From the NCBI GenBank assembly GCA_034359265.1, contig CP136890.1, positions 46,102,501-46,166,500 of the forward strand: a DNA stretch of 64,000 nucleotides, given 5' to 3'. The translations under genes were made by a program, and so were the position numbers. Below the pieces are notes generated by a model. That model searched no databases and was not told the origin of the DNA. It was given only the letters and a program-made list of their open reading frames with translations. The stretch comes from Canna indica (taxonomy: Eukaryota; Streptophyta; Magnoliopsida; Zingiberales; Cannaceae). Numbering within the stretch: position 1 is the stretch's first letter; each line of letters starts with the position of its first letter. Shown in pieces: positions 55,401 through 64,000 of the stretch.

Positions 55401-56314
55401 GGATTCCGGCATTGTTGCCTATTTGACGTATGGCAAAACCTGCACCAGGTCATTACACATGAAAGACAGGGCTGTGATATCATACTTTGGACTAAGGTTT
55501 AAAATCTCGGTCGGTACGATACGGTAAGTCTGGTATTTACCGGTTTTTTAGGTTTCTGGTATACGATATACCCGGTATTTGAAAAAACCGGGTATATTAT
55601 GTTTTACCGCCCGGTATGGGCGGTATATGGCTCATACCGCCCGGTATGGGCGATATCGGGCGGTATGTCACGAAAAAAAAAATGGCCAGTATACCGGTTC
55701 GTACCGTGTGTCGGTACGGTACGGTACCGATATATACCGGTACCGACCGGTGACCGAAACTGGTACCGTTATCAAGATTTTAAACCATGCTTTGGACTAC
55801 ATCCTCATCCGGCACATTCAATCTAAAGTTGGCTTACAACAAATTGACATCCACTAAACCTGATGTAGCTTGGCATAGTCTGCTATGGTTTAAAGGCCAT
55901 ATACCTCGATTCAGCTTCATCTCTTGGCTGGCTTTCTAGAGGCGGCTCCCCACATTTGACCGCATGTGTGGATGGGGTAAGCAAGGGCTGAACATTTGTT
56001 ACTTATGCCGAGAAGATAGTGAGAGCATAGATCATATCCTACTATGTTGCACATACTATCAAAGGATCTGGCACAAGGTACTTGAAATGGTACCATTCAG
56101 GGATACCCTGTCAGATTGTATACCTTGGCTTTTGCATCACTTTGGTGGCTCATCTAATGCTAAATTATTGAGAAAGCTTCTTTTTACTACCACCATTTAT
56201 CATTTATGGAGAGAGCGCAATCGGCGTATGCATGACGAGGAAAAACTATCTTGGGAGGCCCTCGCCGAACATATCCTAGATGACACCTTGAAAAAAAGGA
56301 CTAGCGATGCATGA
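52444..56314 (+). pseudogene. LINE D ORF2 (EN-RT-zf-RVT), heavily broken
   Basis: The endonuclease starts ASWNVRGLNSS with a stop soon after, then IETKV, TVYGRNEEQDRR, MGDFNTIF and FDHSLVV (the SDH Ser is changed). RT pieces: ETFADNRPISVCKM, KIDLHKAYDFVRWDF, RGLRQGCPMAPYLF and TFADDLFLFSR, with the catalytic Asp pair still readable. Stops or shifts are seen near 52820, 53036, 53407, 53646, 54058, 54736, 54880 and 55153. The MULE-like MITE interrupts it at 55495-55789, after which zf-RVT continues (CYLCREDSESIDHILLCC). At ~55095-55230 short local duplications (CAATTACTTAAGGGAA three times) disrupt it further. Confidence 0.85.
55495..55789. mobile_element. MULE-like MITE, copy 2, with 10-bp TSD
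   Basis: A 295-bp element inside LINE D ORF2. It is flanked by perfect 10-bp duplications CTTTGGACTA at 55485-55494 and 55790-55799; removing it restores the LINE reading (IILWT then TSSSG). The ends are GGTTTAAAATCTCGG and CAAGATTTTAAACC, and the interior is rich in TACCGG, CGGTAT and GGGCGGTAT palindromes. The 9-10-bp TSD points to the Mutator superfamily. Confidence 0.88.
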
Positions 56315-56637
56315 GACACCTTTTTCTATTTGTCTCTATATTTTTATTGTATTTGAGGTGGTGCTTGTCCCGGACTATGGGACATAGTGCTTCTAGGCTT
56401 TTTGTTGTAGTGGAGCTATGTTCATGTTGCACTTGCCTGTCCCGGGTTATGGGATGTTGTCTGCATTCATTTGTGTAACTGTCACGCCTAGGTTTTTGGG
56501 GCTCTTCTTGCTGATGGCAATGCCGAAGGTGAGATCTGAGGCTCCTCTTTTCCCCTAGGGTGATAGGATGCTGAACTTTTCCTGTACATTTCTACACACA
56601 TTAATACTATTTCTCTTGTCTTGTTGCAAAAAAAAAA

Positions 56638-59600
56638 GTTTTCAAATTCCTGAACCAAGTTCCCAATTTTTTGAATCAAGTTTCTAATTTTCGAACCAAG
56701 TTTTCAACTTCCAAAACCAAGTTCTCAACTTTTCGAACCAAGTTCCGAACTTTTCGAACAAAGTTCCCAAAATTCTGAACCAAATTCCCAAATTTCTAAA
56801 CAAAGTTCCCAACTTTTCGAACCAAGTTACGAACTTTTGGAAACAAGTTCTCAACTTTCGGAAGCAAGTTCCCAACTTTCCAAACCAACTTCCGAACTTT
56901 CAGAACCAAATTCCGGACTTTCGAAACCAAGTTCCTAAACTTTTGGAACAAAGATACCAACTATTGGAACCAAGTTCCCAAACTTTTCGAATCAAGTTTC
57001 CAATTTTCCGAACCAACTTCCCAATTTTTGGAACCAACTTCCCAATTTTCCGAACCAAGATCCCATCTTTCAAAACCAAGATCCCAACTTTCAAAACCAA
57101 GTTCTCAACTTTCGGAACCAAGTTCCCAACATTCTGAACCAAATTCCTAACTTTCCGAATCATGTACCTAACTTTCAAAACCAAGTTACCATCTTTCAGA
57201 ACCAAGTTCCCAACTATTTGAACGAACTTCTCAACTTCCCTAACCAAGTTCCCAACTTTCAGAACCAAGTTTGCAACTTTCCGAACCAAGTTTCGAAGTT
57301 TTGGAACCAAGTTTCCAACTTCCAAACTTTCCAAACTTTCCATACCAAGTTCCTAATTTTTCGAACCAAGTTTCCAACATTCTGAACCAACCTCCGAACT
57401 TTTAGAACCAACTTCCGAACTTTTCGAACCAAATTTCGGCCTTTCGGAACGAAGTTCCCAACTTTGGGAACCAAATTCCAAACTTTCATAACCAATTTCT
57501 CAACTTTCTGAACCAATATGCCAACTTTCAAAATCAAGTTCTCAACTTTCGGAACAAAGTTTCGAACTTTCCGAACCAAGTTCCCAATTCTCCGAACCAA
57601 GTTCTCAACTTTCCGAACCATGTTCCGAACTTTCCGAACAAAGTTCCTAACATTGTGAACCAAATTTCTAAATTTCTGAACAAAGTTCCTAACTATCCGA
57701 ACAAGTTTGCAACTTTCCGAACTAGGTTTTGAACTTTTAGAACTAAGTTCCCAACTTTCGAAACTAAATTCTCAACTTTTTGAATAACGTTCCCAACTTT
57801 CGAAACCATGTTCCCAACTTTCCGATCCAACTTATGAACTTTCTAAACCAAATTCCAAACTTTCGGAACCAAGTTCTCAACTTTCGAAACAAAGATCTCA
57901 ACTTTTGAAATTAAGCTCCCAAACTTTCCGAACCAAGTTCCCAATTTTCCGAACCAAGATCCCATATTTCGAAACTAAGATCCCAACTTTCAGAACCAAG
58001 TTCTCAACTTTCGGAACCAAGTTCCCAACTTTTCGAACCATGTTTCCAACTTTCCGAACCAAGTTCCCCCACTTTTGAAAACAAGTTCTCAATTTTCCGA
58101 ATCAAGATCCCAACTTTCCAAACTAAGTTCCTAACTTTCAAAATCAAATTAACAACTTCAGAACAAAGTTCTCAACTTTCCGAATCAAGTTCTTTACTTT
58201 TGAAACTAAGTTCCCAATTTGTCGAACCAAGATCCCAACTTTGAGAACCAAGTTCTCAACTTTCGGAACCAAGTTCCCAACTTTCCGAACCACGTTCCCA
58301 ACTTTACGAACCAAGTTCCCGACTTTCGAAAATAAGTTCCCAATTTTCCGAACCAAGATTCCAACTTTCCAAACCATGTTCTTAACTTTCAAAACCAAAT
58401 TACCAACTTCAGAACATAGTTCCCAACTTTTCGAACCAAGTTCCCAATTTCCGGAACCAAGCTCCCAAGTTTCCAAACCAAGTTCCCAACTTTTCAAACT
58501 AAGTTCCCAAGTTTCTGAACTAAGTTCACAATTTTCCGAACCAAGATCCCAACTTCTGAACCAAGTTCCCAACTTTTCGAACCATGTACCTAACTTTCGA
58601 AACCAAGTTACCATCTTTCAGAACCAAGTTCCTAACTTTCGAAACTAAGTTCTCAACTTCCCTAACTAAGTTCCCTACTTACCGAACCAAATTCCGAACT
58701 TTTGGAACCAAGTTCCCAACTTTCTAAACCAAGTTTGCAACTTTCCGAACCAAGTTCCAAACTTTTGGAACCAAGTTTCCTATTTTTCCAAACAAAGTTC
58801 CTAACTTACCTAAACAAGTTCTCAACTTTTAGAACTTTCCGAACCAAGTTCCCAACTTTCCGAAGCAAGTTCCCAACTTTCCGAAGCAAGTTCCCAATTT
58901 TCGAAACCAAGTTCCCAACTTTCGGATCCAAGTTCTCAACTTTTCGAACCAACTTCCGAATTTTTCGAACCAAATTTTAGACTTTCGGAACCAAGTTCCC
59001 AACTCCCCTAACCAAGTTCCCAACTTTCTAAACCAATATGCCAACTTTCAAAACCATGTTCTTAACTTTCGGAACCAAGTTTCCCACTTTGGGAACCAAG
59101 TTCCCAATTTTCCAAACTAGGTTCCCAACTTTCCAAACCATGATCTCAACTTTCCGAACCAAATTCCTAATTTTTCGAACCAAGTTACCAACATTCGAAA
59201 CCAAGTTCCCAACTTTTGGATCCAAGTTCTTAACTTCCCTAACCAAGTTCCCAACTTACCGAACCAATGTCCGAACTTTTGGAACCAAGTTCCCAACTTT
59301 TCGAACAAAGTTTCCAACTTTTGGAACCAAGTTCCCAACTTTCCAAACCATTTTATGAACTTTCAGAACAAACTTTTGAACTTTCCGAACCAAATTCCTA
59401 ACTTTCGAAAACAAATCCCTAAATTTCGGAACCGAGATCCCAACTTTCGGAACCAGCTCCCAACTTTTCAAACAAGTTTCCAACTTTCTGAACCAAGTTC
59501 GCAATTTTCTGAACCAAGATCCTAACTTTCGGAACCAAGATCCCAACTTTCATAGCCAAGTTCTTAACTTTCGGAAGCAAGTTTCTAATTTTCGAAACCA

Positions 59601-60029
59601 AACTCCCAACTTTCCAAACCAAGTTCTCAATTTTCTAAACCAAGTTCCCAATTTTTCGAACCAAGTTACCCAATTTCGGAATCAAGTTCCCAATTTTCCG
59701 TACCAAGATTCCAACCACCAAGTTCTCAACTTTCAGAATCAAATTTTCAAATTTTCGAGCCAAATTCTGAACTTTAGGAACCAAGTTCCTAACATTCCGA
59801 ACTAATTTTTCAACTTTCCGAACTAAGTTCCTAATTTTTCGAACCAAATTCCCATTTTTCAGAACAAAGTTCCCAACTTTTCCGAACCAAGTTCCCAATT
59901 TTCGGAACCAAGTTCCCAATTTTTGAAACCACGTTCTCAACTTTTAGAACCTAGTTCCTAAGATTTTGAACCAAGATCCAACTTTCCAGACCCAGTTTCC
60001 TACTTTTCGAACCAAGTTCTCAACTTTCG
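56638..60029 (-). repeat. 21-bp minisatellite array, block 8 (inverted)
   Basis: About 160 units in reverse orientation, directly after the LINE D poly(A). All six frames are open as in the other blocks. Confidence 0.95.
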
Positions 60030-60204
60030 TGCTAGCTGCAACTCATCTCTAGGCCTTGAACTCTTCTCCATGCTAGCTCCATAGCTTACTTCCATGCTTG
60101 CATCACGAGGCCTCATGTTCTTCCATCAAAGGTATGCTCCCTTTTGTACATAGTCATGATATGCCTTCTTTGCATCATCCATTTAGGTCTTCACCGGAGT
60201 CTGT

Positions 60205-61332
60205 GGTTGGACATGGAGTTACTACTTCTTGGAGCTCGCTTTTTTCTTCAAAATGCACATAAACTTGAAACTAAGCTTAACTTTGAGGAACTGAATCTTG
60301 TGGATGGTAATCTTATTATTGAGGCTCCTCAAGAAGATATTTTAGTAGGAGAAAACTATTGGTAATCTTCCTTAGTTGGTCACTTTATCGGACCACGCCT
60401 TCCTTTCAGAGTCGTGCAAAATTGGGTGACAAAGATGTGGAAGATTAATGGCAATGCTGAAGTGCTCACTATGGATTCTGGGTTCTTTATTTTTCGATTC
60501 TCACAGAGGGACGATGTAGATGCTATTCTTGAGGGCGGCCCATCGTTTATTCAAAATAGGTTTCTTGCTCTTCGGAAATGGAATAGAGCCTTGATGTTGG
60601 AAAAAGTCGAGATGACAACTATTCCTATATGGATAAAGTTTTTTAATGTTTCATTATTTATGTGGACTCCTTTTTTTATTAACAAGTTTTTGCAGTGTTA
60701 TTGGCAAGCCTTTACATCTTGATCACATGTCATCTACAAAATAACGCTTGGGCTATCTGCGTGCTTGTATTGAAGTGCCTTTAAATTGCACTTATCCTAA
60801 AGAATTGCCTATGCATGTGAATAATGAAGAATATATTGTTCGTGTTGACTATGATTGGATATCAGTCCATTGCACAAATTACAAAAAGTTTTGCCATGCT
60901 ACTAGGAATTGTAGCAATGCTACCAAGCAAATATGGGTTTCAAAAAATGCACAACCTCAACCACCTCCTGAACCACAACAAGAGATTAATGTTGCTCACA
61001 ATGAGAAAGAGGAAGATCTTAATAAACAAGTGGAAGACATGAATACAGCTCCCATTCTTCATGATGTTAATAATCGAAAGAAAGGCAAAACACATGTTGT
61101 TGAACCAGATATGCCATCGTCCGAAGGTATAATAACCTCCCCCAATATGTTCGATATTCTTGCAGACTCCTCTGATAATGATGTGCACAATGATGATGAT
61201 TATGATCCCATGGAGGAAGCAAATTTTCATGTTAAAAATAAAAAGACCAAAGGAAATACAGAGGGTCTAGGAAATCGGGTAAGAAAAAGAACTCCTAGTC
61301 CCACAAATGCAAATGGCTTTTTAGAACATTAG
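60205..61332 (+). pseudogene. LINE F ORF1 (DUF4283 + CCHC), broken
   Basis: The RNA-binding LINE protein. It reads ETKLNFEELNLVDGNLIIE, a stop at 60363-60365, then LVGHFIGPRLPF, SGFFIFRFSQRDDVDAILEGG, IPIWIKFFNVSLFMWTPFF, a frameshift near 60690 and a stop near 60742, then LRACIEVPLNCTYPKELPMHV. The knuckle is degraded: CTNYKKFCHATRNC has Tyr for the second Cys. The tail is Asp/Asn-rich (SSDNDVHNDDDYDPMEEAN). Fragment E keeps the intact knuckle, which supports the alignment. Confidence 0.8.
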
Positions 61333-62290
61333 GGGCCTAAACAGTTGTGCTAAGCAGAGGGACATTCGAAGTAAGATCTCTAAACTTTAACATCACTATT
61401 TTTTTCTCTTGGAGACTAGAGTTAGATTGGAAAATTCAGCTCGTGTCTTTACGAATATTGTGGAAGGATAGAACTTTCATGTCAATGTTTGTTCTAACCA
61501 TCATGGTAGGATATGGTGTATTTGGAATCCTGCTGCTGTGGATATTGCTATCATAGCTTTTATAGATCATGTGGTTTCAGGCAGTATCAAATATATTCAG
61601 CAAGGTACAATCTTTTCCTTCTCTATGGTTTACGATCTAGAACTCGTATTTGGACTGCTTTAAGTGATTTTGCTCAACACGTTGAGGGGCCTTGGACTGT
61701 CTTTGGTGATTTTAATATGGTCTTCTCACCTTCTGAAAAACACCGAGGTACTGATGTTAATGGCTCCCAAATTGAAATTATTACTAATCAGCTTGATAGC
61801 TTGGGCCTATTTAATATGAAAAGTCAAGGTAATTTCTTTACATGGTCTAATTCTTCTACATACAGCACTAGAGTATTTGAAAAACTTGGCATAGTTCTAT
61901 ATAATCAGAATTGGGTTCATGCATTTCCGGACTCAAAAGTTACTTTCCACAATCCTAATTTTTCTAATCATACTTTTGTCACAATTAGGGTGTGCAACTT
62001 ACCTTGGTGGCCTCGAAATTTTCATTTGTTTAATTTTTGGCCTCTGGAGATTGGTTTCTTTGATTGTGTTGAGATAGCTTGGAATTTACTTGTCACTAGC
62101 AGATTTGGCCACATAACTACAAGAATGTTTGTCCTTATCCAAAAGCTAAAAAGAACCCCGAAAGGCTCTACAAATGTGGTCTAGAGACTTGATGAAGGCA
62201 CAAAGGAGTCAGATATATTCTCTGCAAAACAAGGTTGTCCCGTGGCTTCATATTTATTAATTGTTGTTACGCAGCCCTTATCTTCTGTTG
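61314..62290 (+). pseudogene. LINE F ORF2 endonuclease plus RT scrap
   Basis: It begins MAF then a stop where Trp is expected, followed by NIRGLNSCAKQRD, the endonuclease start. Frame changes follow until ~61600, then a long readable part: GLRSRTRIWTALSDF, EGPWTVFGDFNMVFSPSEK (catalytic Asp/Asn), FFTWSNSSTYSTRVF and SNHTFVTI, in which the usual SDH is SNH. It stops at 62182-62184. After a deletion only RT motif QGCPVASYLL remains. It is inactive. Confidence 0.8.
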
Positions 62291-62364
62291 GTCGGTCAAA
62301 AATAATAACTTGAGGTGCTCTCTTGGTGATTGGGAAGGAGTTTGGTGTTTTTGGGCGTGCGGAT

Positions 62365-63052
62365 TAGGGGTGAGCAAAAAAAACCGGTTTTCCGATTAAC
62401 CGGAAAATCGATCCGAAACCGAACCGGTTTTTTCGGTTTCGGTTTTTTTTTTTGAAAAAATCGGTTTTCGGTTTCGGTTTCGATTCCGGTCCGAGAGGTA
62501 AAAAGTCCATCGGTTTCGGTTAACCGACCGGTTGGATATAATTTATTAATTTTTAATTATATATATATAATAATAATTTATAAATTATGAAAAATTATAA
62601 AAAATTATAAAAAATTATAAAAAAAATTTAAAAAATTTAAAAAATATTAAAAATATTAAAAATATTAAAAAATATTAAAAATATTAAAAATATTTAAAAA
62701 AATTTATAAAAATCAAAAAATATTTTAAAAAATAAAAATAAAAATATTAGTTTTTGTAGAACATTATCTTGGTTCAATGGTTTCATTTTTTTTTTCTTTT
62801 TTCTCAATGAGAATTTGCTATTTATTTAGATTTTTCTCTATGATTTGCATAATATTATTATGTTTGTAGGTTAAAAAAATTATTGGTTAATCGAAAATTA
62901 TCGGTTAACCGAACCAAAAAAACCGAAACTGAAATAGCGGTTAACCGAAGTTAATGGACCGGTTTACGGTTAATGATTTTGAAAAACCGAAGTTAATGGA
63001 TCGATTTTTTTTTTTGCTAATGGACCGATTAACCGGTCCATGCTCACCCCTA
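62365..63052. mobile_element. hAT-type MITE with 8-bp TSD
   Basis: A 688-bp element. The perfect 11-bp TIR TAGGGGTGAGC (62365-62375) is matched by GCTCACCCCTA (63042-63052). The 8-bp target duplication GTGCGGAT is exact at 62357-62364 and 63053-63060. Outer parts are rich in CCGGTTTTCGGTTAACCG-like palindromes. The middle (62540-62750) is A/T-rich simple repeat (AAAATTATAAAA, AAATATTAAA). No coding capacity. The 8-bp TSD and TIR type fit the hAT superfamily. Confidence 0.92.
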
Positions 63053-63060
63053 GTGCGGAT

Positions 63061-64000
63061 GGGTATCTCTAGAAGTGGCTCGAGCTTTTGACTGGATTGG
63101 AGTGGAGTGGATTTAGCTAGATTTGGAGTGGTTTTCACCGGGCTGATAAGGAGTTTGACCCGACTGGACATACGTTTGTCCAGATCGGTAATTATTTGAC
63201 CCGCTTGAGAACATCCCTCTCCCGTTTGGGAACATCTTTGGGCGACTGGGAATACTTTCCTTTGGGCGATTCTTCGAGCGATTGGGGTTCGGCTCCGCCT
63301 CGACGGCTTGGCGTCGGTCCTCCAGCGGCGGCTGCCTCAAGTTATTTCTGGTTCGGCGGGTTTTGGAGATTTGGAGCGTTCCTCCGTTTTTTCAGATCTG
63401 ATTGGTTGGACAATTCATCTCCAGGTTTCTCCTAGGTGATTGGGCATTGTTATCTGGCGTTCTCCAGGTTATCAAGCGTTGTTCTTGTGGCGGACGAAGG
63501 TCTTGTGGCGGCTCTCTCTTGCTTGGCCGAGAGGATTGGGGGCGCCGCCTAGGGCTTCTTCCTCAATTCTGGTTTGGGGCGACGTGTCTAGGGCTTCTTC
63601 AAATCTGGTTCTCTCCCATGTTTGGCTCCTCTCCCGGCATGGTTCTTGCTTGATTTCAAGCATTTCGGGCAGAGATTTGGGCAGCGTTTTGTTCAGATTG
63701 GGCAGCGGATCTCGGACCATTTGCTGATTTAAAATCGGTGTTCTCTTCCCCTATTTTTGATTAGATCTTGGTCGGAGGTTTCCCTTGGGGATAGGTGGCT
63801 GATTTCCGGCAATCTGGTGAAGGTTAGGCTGATTTCAGCAAGCTCGGTGGCTGTTTCTACTATGCTGAAATCGCTGAATTTTGCTGATATTGTTGTTGCT
63901 CATCTGTGTAATTGCTGAGCTTGCTGTAATGCTGAAATTGACTTGCATGGAAGGCTGAAATTGCTGGTTTTCATTGCTGCTTGTCGCAGTGGCTCAACCA
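63061..64000 (+). other. Unassigned GC-richer region
   Basis: No frame shows recognisable homology. The sequence is richer in G/C than its left neighbours, with TTGGGCGACTGGGAATACTT-type and CTGAAATTGCTG repeats toward the end (63840-63970). It may be the start of another LINE or LTR element continuing outside the window. Confidence 0.3.

Larger units (their letters stand above)
49719..56637 (+). mobile_element. LINE D with tandem 5' monomers (degenerate)
   Basis: Provisionally one element: tandem ~161-bp monomers (49730-51507), a leader, ORF1, ORF2 and a 3' UTR with poly(A) at 56628-56637. The tail motif is at 56505-56533. The body is full of stops and frame changes, has lost the end of ORF1 by deletion at ~52438, and carries a MITE at 55495. 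Whether the monomers belong to the LINE or are a satellite it landed beside is not settled. The 5' neighbour is LINE E and the 3' neighbour is satellite, so no target duplication can be paired. Confidence 0.65.
60140..62310 (+). mobile_element. LINE F, internally deleted
   Basis: ORF1 and the start of ORF2 of a LINE related to fragment E. After the endonuclease, sequence jumps at ~62185-62230 to a short RT piece (KQGCPVASYLLIVVTQPLSS, 62228-62290), so most of RT is deleted, and the 3' end is missing. It is different enough from A-D to be a separate subfamily. 60030-60139 holds unassigned sequence. Confidence 0.8.

Noticed and set aside
63100..63730. Several frames of 75-95 residues in the last kilobase
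   Set aside because: Overlapping frames on both strands, with low-complexity composition and no motif; left as unassigned sequence.

Overview
The window looks like repeat-rich, probably heterochromatic DNA from a flowering plant. Everything recognisable is plant-type transposable element or satellite: a CACTA transposon with a tnp2 transposase, Ty3-gypsy and Ty1-copia pieces, L1-type LINEs with DUF4283/zinc-knuckle ORF1 and EN-RT-zf-RVT ORF2, MITEs and tandem arrays. I see no bacterial-style gene organisation and no intact host gene. The only host-like coding piece is a short GC-rich exon near 36.4 kb, probably carried by a transposon. I cannot name the species.

Layout. A 21-bp minisatellite occupies about 13 kb in eight blocks: 1-3725, 5803-6113, 34649-34985, 35327-35578, 36632-39855, 44512-45628, 45679-46394 and 56638-60029. 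Its unit is a whole number of codons and has no stop in any of six frames, so it throws up many spurious ORFs on both strands. Blocks are in + orientation up to 35.6 kb, then alternate -, +, -. The simplest reading is one large array broken and locally inverted around transposon nests.

Nest 1 (6.1-34.6 kb). A structurally complete CACTA element (6139-13368, TSD GAG) sits beside a decayed Ty3-gypsy element (about 13372-15230 and 29439-31220). The gypsy element is split by a Ty1-copia-like, gag-only element (15231-29438, TSD TCTGG/TCCGG). The copia 5' LTR was then hit by a LINE with an intact ORF2 (LINE A, 16141-21408). The copia interior and 3' LTR carry LINE C (minus strand) and the 3' part of LINE B (plus strand). 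The 5' part of a LINE B-type copy follows on the minus strand (31221-34642).

Middle (34.6-46.4 kb). This holds a MULE-like MITE inside the satellite, a Pack-type element remnant with a captured exon, a broken copia integrase/RT, a LINE C fragment, and the 3' end and LTR of another gypsy element.

Nest 2 (46.4-64 kb). In order: a third LINE C tail, a second copy of the gag-only copia, a LINE ORF1 fragment (E), eleven tandem ~161-bp monomers running into degenerate LINE D, which contains a second MULE-like MITE, another satellite block, decayed LINE F, and a hAT-type MITE with a perfect 8-bp TSD. The last 0.9 kb is unassigned.

How the parts relate. The CACTA element carries everything such an element is expected to need: TIRs, subterminal motifs, a transposase and a five-exon second gene. 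LINE A has an intact ORF2 but a broken ORF1. All other elements are defective. The most notable observations are the monomer array upstream of LINE D ORF1 (recalling mouse L1 promoters), a short 3'-tail motif shared by otherwise different LINE families, the gag-only copia family seen twice, a long foldback in the CACTA leader, and the six-frame-open satellite.
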